A stretch of DNA of 7,605 nucleotides, taken from a bacterium (lineage in GTDB: Bacteria > Patescibacteria > Paceibacteria > UBA9973 > UBA2103). The DNA lies in contig JAKAMK010000037.1 of the NCBI GenBank assembly GCA_021812925.1, positions 1 through 7,605 on the forward strand, in the 5' to 3' direction. Within the stretch, counting starts at the first letter, position 1. Each line of letters opens with the position of its first letter. Of the stretch, positions 1 to 5,745 are shown one piece after another. Made by a program: the position numbers and the translations under genes. A model generated the notes under the pieces. It saw nothing but the letters and a program-made list of their open reading frames with translations. It did not search any database and had not been told where the DNA came from.

Positions 1-71
1 CCGATAAGCTCCTCCATTTCCGCACGAAACCTCACCTCCTTCGTATTGCGAGACTCAAACGGATTCCTCAT
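1..71 (-). CDS. Partial ORF of unknown function, truncated at left edge
   Basis: An open frame starts at the ATG complementary to 69-71 and runs off the left edge after 23 complete codons. It begins MRNPFESRNTKEVRFRAE and continues MEELI. The peptide is charged and has no recognisable domain. The start is supported by a TATACT box (81-86 region, minus reading) that ends 7 bases before the ATG, the same leaderless spacing seen at other genes here. The gene would follow the acetyltransferase on the same strand after a 20-bp gap. A strong Shine-Dalgarno-like AAGGAGGT lies inside the frame (41-34 reading minus). The true start could therefore be further in, for example a GTG at 25-23 in another frame or the in-frame ATG at 17. 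The product is not identifiable. Confidence 0.4.
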   Translation of the reverse strand, partial: MRNPFESRNTKEVRFRAEMEELI

Positions 72-78
72 ACTAGTA

Positions 79-86
79 AGTATACT
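79..86 (-). promoter_or_regulatory. Palindromic -10 box for the left-edge ORF
   Basis: AGTATACT is a perfect 8-bp palindrome. Read on the minus strand it gives TATACT seven bases before the ATG of the left-edge ORF, so the predicted transcript start falls at or next to the start codon. It lies in the 20-bp gap after the acetyltransferase stop codon. No convincing -35 box was seen. Confidence 0.4.
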
Positions 87-91
87 CCATC

Positions 92-571
92 TTAACTTCG
101 CAAAAACTCGTACACACGACAGTCATTGCCTTCCTCGTCCTTGGTATCGCGGTTTTTTATCCAGCCACGAGCGAGGACGAATTCGTCTATAACAGGGACT
201 TCCGTGCATGTGAAAATGCGACCAGGCTTGTCGCGGAGCCAGTCCATACGCTGTTCGTACAATTTTGTGTAAATACCGAGCTCGCGATACTCCGGCTTAA
301 CGACCACGTCGGCAAACCACCACTCGCCATTGCCTTGTTCGTCTGGGCTCGCAATGCGATTGATAGCCGCGAATCCGGCGAGCGCGTCGCCCTCGTATGC
401 GCCAATGAGATAGTCGGCGTGCTCAAGCTCATTCATCGGACTCACCGGGTATTCCTCGCCCCAAGAGTATTTCGTCATGAGCTCGGCCATCTCCTTCAAG
501 GTTTCAGTATCTGAAACCGGAACTTCCCTGAACTGGACCTTCGGCGCACGCTCTAGAGACGAACCTTCCAT
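92..571 (-). CDS. GNAT-family N-acetyltransferase
   Basis: This is a 159-residue single-domain protein of normal GNAT length. GNAT enzymes transfer an acetyl group from acetyl-CoA to an amine; the substrate cannot be told from sequence. The acetyl-CoA binding motif A is visible at residues 84-108: strand WWFADVVVKPEYR followed by RELGIY (R96, G99, equivalent to the RxxGxG/A loop) and helix TKLYEQRMDWL. Earlier strands (DYLIGAYEGDALAGFAAI, residues 53-70) match the central sheet, and ARGWIKNRDT (134-143) matches the C-terminal sheet region. The frame stays open upstream to 700, but that part overlaps the divergent transporter. The ATG at 571 is preceded six bases upstream by TATACT, so it is chosen as a leaderless start. 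Stop is TAA. Family confident, substrate unknown. Confidence 0.85.
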   Translation of the reverse strand: MEGSSLERAPKVQFREVPVSDTETLKEMAELMTKYSWGEEYPVSPMNELEHADYLIGAYEGDALAGFAAINRIASPDEQGNGEWWFADVVVKPEYRELGIYTKLYEQRMDWLRDKPGRIFTCTEVPVIDEFVLARGWIKNRDTKDEEGNDCRVYEFLRS

Positions 572-577
572 GGGGAC

Positions 578-585
578 AGTATACC
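578..585. promoter_or_regulatory. Shared divergent -10 region (GTATAC core)
   Basis: The self-complementary GTATAC (579-584) can be read as a -10 on both strands. On the minus strand it gives TATACT (583-578), six bases before the acetyltransferase ATG. On the plus strand it gives TATACC (580-585), about 35 bases before the DMT transporter ATG. An alternative plus-strand box, TACACT (598-603), lies closer to that gene. No clear -35 hexamer was found on either side. Confidence 0.45.
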
Positions 586-605
586 TGCCTGGCGCGGTAC
601 ACTGC

Positions 606-609
606 AGGA
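606..609 (+). promoter_or_regulatory. Weak Shine-Dalgarno for DMT transporter
   Basis: AGGA lies ten bases before the ATG at 620. It is one of few plausible ribosome binding sites directly before a gene in this window and supports the 620 start. It is weak and on the long side of usual spacing. Confidence 0.35.
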
Positions 610-619
610 ACTCAAAGCC

Positions 620-1540
620 ATGCTTCCTCGCTATCTGCTCGGCGTCGTCATCGCGTTTTTCGAACCCGTCTTCCATGGCGGGTGCAATATTGTCGACCAC
701 TTTCTATCCGCAAAAGTGTTCCCCCGGCTCACGACGCTCGTGTTCTTCGGAAAGAGCCTCACGCTGCTGTTTCTCCCCATCGTGTGGTACCTGAGCCCGC
801 CTTCGCGACTTTCACCACTTCTTCTCGCGCTTGTGTTCGGCATCGCGTGCATAGAGATTCTCTACAACTTCCCGTACTACTACGCGCTGAGGATCATCGA
901 CACCTCCATCGTGGCATCGCTCTTCTCCATAGGCAGGATATTCGTGCCTATCCTCGCGTACGTCGTCGTCGGCGAGCGGCTCCTCCCCATTCAGTACTTC
1001 GGGTTCGCGCTCATCACGGTCGCGGCGCTCGCGCTCACCTTCGACCGCTCACGGCTCCGCTTCAATAGCGCGTTCTTCCTCATGGGCTTCGTTTCGCTCA
1101 TCCTTGCGGTGGAGACCATCATGTATAAGTACGCGTTCACGCACGGCGCAAGTTGGGGCAGCGTCGTCGTGCCCATGATGCTGTTCGAGTTCTGCATCAT
1201 CGTGCTCGGGTACGCTGCAACGGGCGGCATGCGCACGGTCCGTGCTGATTTCGGCACGGTACGCGCGTCGTGGAAGCTGTTTTTCGGGAACGAATTCTTC
1301 GGCTGGCTCGGCAACATGGGCGACTCGTTCGGCGTTTCCGTACTGCCGGCGACGGTGGCGAGCGCGATAGGCAGCACGCAGCCCATCTTTACCCTGCTCT
1401 ATGCGGCTTTGTTCAAACGCACGCATCCGGAGGTATTTCGCGAGCAGCTCGGCGCACGCGCGGCGGCGAAGCTGTTTTGGTTCTCCGTGATAATCGTGGG
1501 TGTCGTGCTCGTCGTCGCATTCGGCGCTACGAGCGTGTAA
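620..1540 (+). CDS. EamA/DMT-superfamily membrane transporter
   Basis: The 306-residue, very hydrophobic protein has about ten predicted membrane helices, the length and layout of drug/metabolite transporters made of two EamA repeats. Approximate helices are 5-23, 37-57, 66-86, 92-112, 122-140, 149-167, 182-201, 218-235, 241-262 and 283-303. The stretch SIVASLFSIGRIFVPILAY followed by VVVGERL (about 95-120) is typical of the end of the first EamA repeat, including the GERL turn. SAIGSTQPIFTLLYAALF (about 248-265) is the matching part of the second repeat. Members export or import small metabolites across the cytoplasmic membrane; the substrate is not predictable. The start is set by the first ATG, a weak AGGA upstream, and the need to keep helix 1. 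It diverges from the acetyltransferase. Stop is TAA. Confidence 0.85.
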   Translation: MLPRYLLGVVIAFFEPVFHGGCNIVDHFLSAKVFPRLTTLVFFGKSLTLLFLPIVWYLSPPSRLSPLLLALVFGIACIEILYNFPYYYALRIIDTSIVASLFSIGRIFVPILAYVVVGERLLPIQYFGFALITVAALALTFDRSRLRFNSAFFLMGFVSLILAVETIMYKYAFTHGASWGSVVVPMMLFEFCIIVLGYAATGGMRTVRADFGTVRASWKLFFGNEFFGWLGNMGDSFGVSVLPATVASAIGSTQPIFTLLYAALFKRTHPEVFREQLGARAAAKLFWFSVIIVGVVLVVAFGATSV

Positions 1541-1573
1541 CGGGCGTTTTATTCGTGCCCGTCACACGCGGAG

Positions 1574-1582
1574 TGCTATACT
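1574..1582 (+). promoter_or_regulatory. Extended -10 (TGCTATACT) before MFS gene
   Basis: TGC followed by TATACT forms an extended -10 motif. It ends nine bases before the ATG at 1592, which starts the upstream in-frame extension of the MFS gene. It lies in the gap after the DMT transporter stop codon, so the MFS gene probably has its own promoter and a very short or absent leader. Confidence 0.5.
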
Positions 1583-1591
1583 CGACCCTAA

Positions 1592-1687
1592 ATGCGGAAA
1601 CGTTCTATGAGACGCGGCAGTGCGGGCCGGTGAGCTATTTACGTCACGAACCTGCTCGTCTCGTTCCACTACTTCCTCGTCATCTAC
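1592..1687 (+). other. In-frame N-terminal extension of MFS gene broken by TGA
   Basis: The ATG at 1592 is in the same frame as the MFS ORF and reads MRKRSMRRGSAGR, then TGA (1631-1633), then AIYVTNLLVSFHYFLVIY leading into the annotated protein. The sequence after the TGA is a hydrophobic helix preceded by a basic segment, as expected for MFS helix 1 under the positive-inside rule. After the TGA the only near-start codons before 1688 are ATT (1637) and CTG (1652), neither with a good ribosome site. The extension is therefore probably the real N-terminus, interrupted by a nonsense change, a sequencing error, or read-through. Confidence 0.55.
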
Positions 1688-2767
1688 GTGAACTCGACGT
1701 ACCTCGCGACCTACGTCGGAGAAGAGACGCTCAGCCTCCTCTTCGTGGGCGGCTCCATAGTGAGCATGGCGCTCTTCGCGCTCTTTGCACCTCTCGTGAA
1801 GCGCGAGGGCCTTTGGCGACTCGTGCTCTCATTCATCGTGCTCGAGGCGCTTTCGCTCCTTCTGCTCGGCTTCGTCCCGTACGCCGGCGCCGCGGTCATC
1901 GCGCTCCTCGGCTTCCTCATATTCTCCCCTGCCCTCTACCTCACGCTCGACGTATTCCTCGAAAAGAGTGTCTCCGACGAGAGCGGCACGGGCGGCATCC
2001 GCGGCATGTTCCTCACCATGCAGAACGTGTCGCAGATCATCGCGCCGTTCCTTGCGGGACTCATGCTTACGGCGAGCGTGTACTGGCACGTGTATGCCGC
2101 TTCTGCAGCATTCCTCGCGGGAGCCTTCATCGTTGCGGCCATCTTCCTGAAACGCTTCGACAAGGGCGGCTACCACACGCGCTCACTCTTAGAGAGCGGT
2201 CGCTACGTGCTCCGGCACCGCATCCTCTACGACGTGGTCGTCTCGCAGTTTCTGCTCCGCGTCTTCTACGCATGGATGACCATCTACATGCCGCTCTATC
2301 TCGTGCGCTACATCGGCTTCTCGTGGTCGGCAATCGGCGTCATGTTCGCCATCATGCTTTCTCCGTTCCTCATCCTCGAGCTCCCCTTGGGCCGCATGAT
2401 AGACAAGAACATCGTGCGCGACCACGACGTGCTCGTCGCTGGATTCACGCTCATGGCCGTCACCATGGCAGTCGTACCGTTCCTGGCCACCCCAGTGTTC
2501 TGGGTGTGGACCACCGTGCTTTTCATAAGCCGCATCGGCGCGAGCTGCACGGAAATCGCGACTGAAAGCTACTTCTTCCGGCACGTGGACGGCTCGTACG
2601 CCGACACCATCAGCTTCTTCCGGTTCCTCCGCCCCACCGGATACGTCGCCGCAGCCGGCCTCGCAGCCCTCTCGCTCTCGGTCATGCCGCTATCATACAG
2701 CTTCTTCGTCCTCGCCGCGTGCATGGCGTACGGGCTGCGCTACGCGCGAAAGCTCCGCGGTAAATAA
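1688..2767 (+). CDS. Major facilitator superfamily (MFS) transporter, N-terminus in doubt
   Basis: From the GTG at 1688 the protein has 359 residues and about eleven membrane helices; MFS proteins normally have twelve and 380-420 residues. The missing helix 1 is encoded directly upstream in the same frame. Visible MFS traits include the helix 5 region GMFLTMQNVSQIIAPFLAG (about residues 105-125) and, between helices 8 and 9, the LPLGRMIDKN loop, which resembles the GRxxDR motif repeated in both halves of the family. Such proteins move small solutes by ion-coupled antiport or symport in the cytoplasmic membrane; the substrate is unknown. It follows another transporter gene and ends five bases before the convergent CorA-like gene, with no visible terminator between them. 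Stop is TAA. The GTG is only the first conventional start codon and is unlikely to be the true one. Confidence 0.8.
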   Translation: MNSTYLATYVGEETLSLLFVGGSIVSMALFALFAPLVKREGLWRLVLSFIVLEALSLLLLGFVPYAGAAVIALLGFLIFSPALYLTLDVFLEKSVSDESGTGGIRGMFLTMQNVSQIIAPFLAGLMLTASVYWHVYAASAAFLAGAFIVAAIFLKRFDKGGYHTRSLLESGRYVLRHRILYDVVVSQFLLRVFYAWMTIYMPLYLVRYIGFSWSAIGVMFAIMLSPFLILELPLGRMIDKNIVRDHDVLVAGFTLMAVTMAVVPFLATPVFWVWTTVLFISRIGASCTEIATESYFFRHVDGSYADTISFFRFLRPTGYVAAAGLAALSLSVMPLSYSFFVLAACMAYGLRYARKLRGK

Positions 2768-2772
2768 AGCTG

Positions 2773-3957
2773 CTATTTGATGTCGACGTCGTAGGAGACG
2801 TCGGCAATCTTGTAGCTCTTGCGCGAGTATATCCAGCCCATGATGCGGTTGGTCGCGTACCCGATGAACGCGAGCGCGAGGAAGTACCCGACCCCGAACT
2901 CAGTGAACGTGGGCGCTTTGGTCGTCGTGAAGAGGCCGATGAGCGTGGCGCCCACGCCCATCGAGGTCACGACCGTGAGGTTCTTCACGGAGGTGTTGGT
3001 CGCCTTCGACTGCAGGTCGGTGAAGAGGTCGAGCGCGCTCTGCACGTAGTTCTTCGTCATCGTCCATATCTGCTTCACGTAGTCGAGCGTGTCACTTAAG
3101 GTCTCGTAGCGGTAGCCGATGACACCAAGGAAGTGCTCGAGGCGGTCATCGCCCTTCACGATGCTCTCGCGCGTGTGGAGGTACGTGCCCATCTGATTGA
3201 TGCGCGCTTCGATAAGATTGATGGTCTTCGCATACCGCTCTATCTTGTCGCGGAATCCGCCCACCTCCGAACCGCGTATCTTGCCGCGCTCTTTCACATC
3301 AGCAATGCGCTCCCAGATGATGCGGTGGAGATTCAGGTAGCGGTGGAGCTGCCCCTTGAATTCGCGTAGGAAAATCTGCTCTTCGATGAACCGCTCGATG
3401 CTTATGGGCGCTTCCTTCTTGGCGCTTATTACGTAGAACTTGTCGCCACGGAAGATGTCGAAATGCTCGGTCTCCACTTCGAAATATTTCGGCTCGTTGA
3501 ACTGGTTCAGGAGGCGTATGACTTCGCTCTTGTGCGCGTGCTTCACCACCACGAAGTACGGGTACACCGTCTTTATGTTCGCGAGCTCCTTCGGCACCGG
3601 TGCGCCGAGACTGAAGAGGTAGCTGAACGCAGGCGAGAGCTTCTGCTCGTAGTAGTCGGTGAGCTTCTTTATGTCGGCGGCAAGTTCATCGCCCTCGTCG
3701 AAGCCGTCATCGAGCACGATGAGCCCGTCTTCGTATATCTTCACCGTGACGCCGCCCTCGGTCATGATGTCGATGTACTCGAGCGCGCCGGCCTTGAGCT
3801 CGACGGATGCCATGACAAGCGACGCCTGGAGTTCTTTCAGTTTCGCCTTGTCGAGATCGAGCGCGGAGGTCCCTTCGCGCAAGAAATCATAGATTTCGGA
3901 GAGATGGAGCGTCGTGCGCTGGAACCATCCGCCGATGTACACGCGCTCAATCTGCAT
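2773..3957 (-). CDS. CorA-like two-helix membrane protein of unknown function
   Basis: I recognise no named family with confidence. The 394-residue protein starts at the ATG at 3957; the open frame continues to 4122, but that part lies over the nuclease gene in another frame. The N-terminal 185 residues are mixed alpha/beta. Residues about 185-320 are mostly charged helix (REFKGQLHRYLNLHR, later INLIEARINQM). Two membrane helices end the protein, about 326-344 (NLTVVTSMGVGATLIGLF) and 354-377, followed by a short basic tail. A long helical bundle leading into two C-terminal helices, with TNTSVKNLTVVTS resembling the N-x-x-x-x-LT-x-x-T start of CorA helix 1, suggests a CorA-type fold. The Mg-channel signature GMN is absent, so ion transport is not assured. 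It lies 43 bp downstream of the nuclease gene on the same strand and has a possible promoter of its own. Stop is TAG. Confidence 0.75.
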   Translation of the reverse strand: MQIERVYIGGWFQRTTLHLSEIYDFLREGTSALDLDKAKLKELQASLVMASVELKAGALEYIDIMTEGGVTVKIYEDGLIVLDDGFDEGDELAADIKKLTDYYEQKLSPAFSYLFSLGAPVPKELANIKTVYPYFVVVKHAHKSEVIRLLNQFNEPKYFEVETEHFDIFRGDKFYVISAKKEAPISIERFIEEQIFLREFKGQLHRYLNLHRIIWERIADVKERGKIRGSEVGGFRDKIERYAKTINLIEARINQMGTYLHTRESIVKGDDRLEHFLGVIGYRYETLSDTLDYVKQIWTMTKNYVQSALDLFTDLQSKATNTSVKNLTVVTSMGVGATLIGLFTTTKAPTFTEFGVGYFLALAFIGYATNRIMGWIYSRKSYKIADVSYDVDIK

Positions 3958-3967
3958 ACGTGCGCTC

Positions 3968-3976
3968 ACTCTATCA
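3968..3976 (-). promoter_or_regulatory. Possible extended -10 for CorA-like gene
   Basis: Read on the minus strand this is TGATAGAGT, a TGn plus TAGAGT arrangement, ending ten bases before the ATG at 3957. It closely resembles the box before the upstream nuclease gene (GCGTGATACAGT against GCGTGATAGAGT). It sits in the 43-bp gap between the two genes. Confidence 0.35.
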
Positions 3977-4000
3977 CGCACGGAGCCTAACGCCTGCGCG

Positions 4001-5431
4001 TTATGCACGCTGCACGGCGCCTTTCGACACCGTCCACGCCTCGAGCGATTCAGGTACGACTGCGTGACCGCCGAGGTAGTCGTGAATGCGCTGCGCGAGG
4101 AATCGCTCCGCAGAGGGCTCACCTATCGCCACGAAGATGGTCTTCGCACGTCCGCCTTTGAGCGATTCCTCAGCAAATTGCATGAGCCCATCACGGTCCG
4201 CGTGCCCCGACCATCCTTCGAGAATCTCCACGTGCGCGCGCACGGAGACATCCTGGCCGTGGAGCCGTACCTTCTTATCGCCCTCAGCCATGCGTCGCCC
4301 CGGACTTCCTGGCGCTTGGTAGCCCACGATGATGAGCGAGGTCTTGGGGTCGGAGAGATATTTGGTCTCCCAGATGCCGATGCGCCCGCCGTGGCTCATG
4401 CCTGCGCCCGCGATGATAATCTTCTGCCGGTGGTCGTGCTCTATCTCTCGCGATTCTTCGCGCGAGAGCGTTTTCGTGAGGAATGGAAAATCGAAAAGGC
4501 TCCCCTCTCGCTTCATCTCATCCTGTGCCGCGTCCTTGAAATACTTCGCACCCCACTTGTCGTAGACGCGCGTCACGTTGATGGCGAGTGGCGAGTCGAG
4601 GTAGACCGGCAGCTTCGGCAGGTCACCCGCCTCGAAGAAATTCGACAGCTCGTAGAGCATGAGCTGCGTGCGCTCGATGGAGAACGCGGGGATGAGGATG
4701 GTGCCGCCGCGGTCTATCGCCGCTTTAAGCGTATCGCGCAGACGTTCGACACGATGCTGTCGATCTGGATGTACGCGGTCGCCGTAGACGCTCTCCATGA
4801 GCACCGCGTCGGCGTCTGGAATCGGCTCGAAGTCCGGCAAGAGTGGTGACGGCGAGTTGCCGAGGTCGCCCGTGAGCGCGATGGATGAGCCGTCCGAGGT
4901 GTCAGTGAGCCGCACGCTCGCTGAGCCCAAGATGTGGCCCGTGTTGCGCAAATATGCCGTGAGCCCAGGTGCAATTTCTTTTTCTTCGTGGTACTCAATC
5001 GTCTCGATGAGCGGCAAGGTGGCGTCCACGTCCTCTTGGGTAAAGAGCGGGTCGACCCCGAGACGCTTCGCGTCCTCGGACAGGATGCCCACGGAGTCCT
5101 GGAGAATGAGCGCGGCGAGGTCTTTGGTGGGCTCGGTCATGAAAAGCTTGCCGCGGAAGCCCTCGCGCACGAGCTTCGGTATGCGGCCCACGTGGTCCAA
5201 GTGCGCGTGCGTGAGCACGAGCGCGTCGACGGTAGACGGGTCATACGGGAATTTCTCGTACATCGCCTTCTCACAGAAATCCGCGCCCTGTTCCATGCCG
5301 CAGTCCACCAACACTTTCGCCGTGTCGCCTGCCTGCCCTGCGTGCGCAGGCACGGCAGGCAGGGTCTCGACCATGAAGTTCGAGCCGGTGACGGTGCTTG
5401 CTGCGCCGTAGGGAGTGAGTTTGAATGCCAT
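4001..5431 (-). CDS. MBL-fold beta-CASP metallohydrolase (probable RNase)
   Basis: At 476 residues this matches bacterial metallo-beta-lactamase/beta-CASP proteins of the CPSF73-like group, which cleave RNA in the cytoplasm with two zinc ions. All core motifs are visible: D43 (LVDCG), the signature H75-A-H77-L-D79-H80, H166 (NTGHILGS), D189 (LTGDLG), then beta-CASP motifs A (E213 in MESVYGD), B (H347 in GAGMSHGGR) and C (H410 in WSGHADR). The complete set implies an active enzyme. Residues 24-35 are an extra loop between VTGS and DCG, encoded by a palindromic repeat. The ATG at 5431 is supported by an extended -10, TGATACAGT, ending six bases upstream, again a leaderless layout. The CorA-like gene follows on the same strand. 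Stop is TAA. Whether it acts as endo- or exonuclease cannot be read from sequence. Confidence 0.92.
   Translation of the reverse strand: MAFKLTPYGAASTVTGSNFMVETLPAVPAHAGQAGDTAKVLVDCGMEQGADFCEKAMYEKFPYDPSTVDALVLTHAHLDHVGRIPKLVREGFRGKLFMTEPTKDLAALILQDSVGILSEDAKRLGVDPLFTQEDVDATLPLIETIEYHEEKEIAPGLTAYLRNTGHILGSASVRLTDTSDGSSIALTGDLGNSPSPLLPDFEPIPDADAVLMESVYGDRVHPDRQHRVERLRDTLKAAIDRGGTILIPAFSIERTQLMLYELSNFFEAGDLPKLPVYLDSPLAINVTRVYDKWGAKYFKDAAQDEMKREGSLFDFPFLTKTLSREESREIEHDHRQKIIIAGAGMSHGGRIGIWETKYLSDPKTSLIIVGYQAPGSPGRRMAEGDKKVRLHGQDVSVRAHVEILEGWSGHADRDGLMQFAEESLKGGRAKTIFVAIGEPSAERFLAQRIHDYLGGHAVVPESLEAWTVSKGAVQRA
5328..5363. repeat. 36-bp palindromic repeat inside nuclease gene
   Basis: Ten-base arms CCTGCCTGCC (5328-5337) and GGCAGGCAGG (5354-5363) are perfect inverted repeats. 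Between them a nested 6-bp palindrome, CCTGCG-TG-CGCAGG (5337-5350), forms an inner hairpin. The element is exactly 36 bp and encodes residues 24-35 (LPAVPAHAGQAG) of the nuclease. Its outer arms are nearly the same as the palindrome before ndk (6566-6587), so it appears to belong to a dispersed family. Confidence 0.75.
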
Positions 5432-5437
5432 ACCGCT

Positions 5438-5446
5438 ACTGTATCA
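5438..5446 (-). promoter_or_regulatory. Extended -10 (TGATACAGT) before nuclease gene
   Basis: Read on the minus strand, TGA plus TACAGT ends six bases before the nuclease ATG, predicting transcription from the start codon itself. No Shine-Dalgarno sequence is present and no clear -35 was seen. Confidence 0.45.
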
Positions 5447-5466
5447 CGCGGCGGCACGCGCCCGAT

Positions 5467-5512
5467 CTACGGCATACGATACTATCATATATGATAGTAT
5501 CGTATGCCGTAG
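5467..5512. repeat. Perfect 46-bp palindrome
   Basis: The two 23-base halves (5467-5489 and 5490-5512) are exact reverse complements with no spacer; the centre reads CATATATG. Beyond it one mismatch (5466/5513) is followed by two more matching pairs. It lies between the ncRNA terminator and the nuclease promoter. In RNA it would form a very strong hairpin, and in DNA it could extrude a cruciform. AT-rich segments such as TATGAT (5490-5495) occur in both directions and could act as promoter or operator elements. Its role is unknown. Confidence 0.9.
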
Positions 5513-5547
5513 GTCACCGAGAAACGGAATGCGGCAATCAAATCGAC

Positions 5548-5581
5548 GAGAAAGACCGATGCAGGTGCATCGGTCTTTCTC
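5548..5581 (-). terminator. Intrinsic terminator of the structured RNA
   Basis: This is a perfect 16-bp stem (5548-5563 with 5566-5581) with a 2-base gap, giving a tight loop. On the minus strand the stem ends in GGTCTTTCTC. It directly follows the closing stem of the ncRNA. The stem could also work on the plus strand, but no plus-strand gene precedes it. Confidence 0.7.
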
Positions 5582-5733
5582 ACGGAGCCGCCTCGGTGTA
5601 GCAACTTAGTTTTGCTACGTGGGAGCCCTATCGCCCGACGACGGAACGCCTGGAAGGCACTCCTAGAGCGGGCGAAATTTGATTCGGGCCTACCCTAAAA
5701 AAGAGCAAGTTGCGTGTTTTGAGGCGGCTCCGC
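5548..5733 (-). ncRNA. Structured RNA of about 186 nt, 6S-RNA-like architecture
   Basis: A TATACT box (minus, 5745-5740) predicts transcription from about 5733, exactly at the base of a perfect 12-bp closing stem (CGGAGCCGCCTC at 5732-5721 with its complement at 5594-5583, both read minus). Inside come an open bubble of about 25 bases per side, short GGG/CCC and GCCC/GGGC helices, a 7-bp TCGCCCG helix (5669-5675 with 5631-5637), and a 9-bp apical hairpin (5663-5655 with 5651-5643). A small hairpin (5598-5618) lies in the 3' side of the bubble. The apical stem pairs through two G.U wobbles on the minus strand where the plus strand would have A/C mismatches, which indicates the sense strand. 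A rod with a closing stem, central bubble and about 185 nt length matches 6S RNA, which sequesters RNA polymerase. No sequence-level 6S match is claimed. SRP RNA, tmRNA and RNase P RNA lack their hallmark motifs here. Confidence 0.55.
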
Positions 5734-5739
5734 ACTCAC

Positions 5740-5745
5740 AGTATA
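5740..5745 (-). promoter_or_regulatory. -10 box of the structured RNA
   Basis: TATACT on the minus strand, preceded by GGGG, lies seven bases upstream of the predicted 5' end. It is part of the left arm of a 19-bp inverted repeat. GGTATACTGT is shared with the acetyltransferase promoter at 578-585. Confidence 0.5.

Noticed and set aside
572..700. N-terminal 43-residue extension of the acetyltransferase
   Set aside because: It overlaps the start of the divergent DMT transporter and lies upstream of the TATACT box. The extension adds nothing resembling the GNAT fold.
1270..2565. 431-codon open frame on the plus strand
   Set aside because: It overlaps the DMT and MFS transporter genes in another frame and gives a low-complexity Arg/His/Pro sequence, a shadow of two real membrane proteins.
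3958..4122. N-terminal 55-residue extension of the CorA-like protein
   Set aside because: It lies over the 3' end of the nuclease gene in a different frame and has an Arg/Ser-rich, non-protein-like composition.
3463..4849. Long plus-strand open frames over the CorA-like and nuclease genes
   Set aside because: They are antisense to genes with clear domain structure and have no recognisable motifs, promoters or ribosome sites.
5548..5733. SRP RNA, tmRNA or RNase P RNA
   Set aside because: The GGAA apical loop with its AGCAG partner, a tRNA-like end with CCA, and the conserved RNase P core (GAGGAAAGUC-type) were all looked for and not found.
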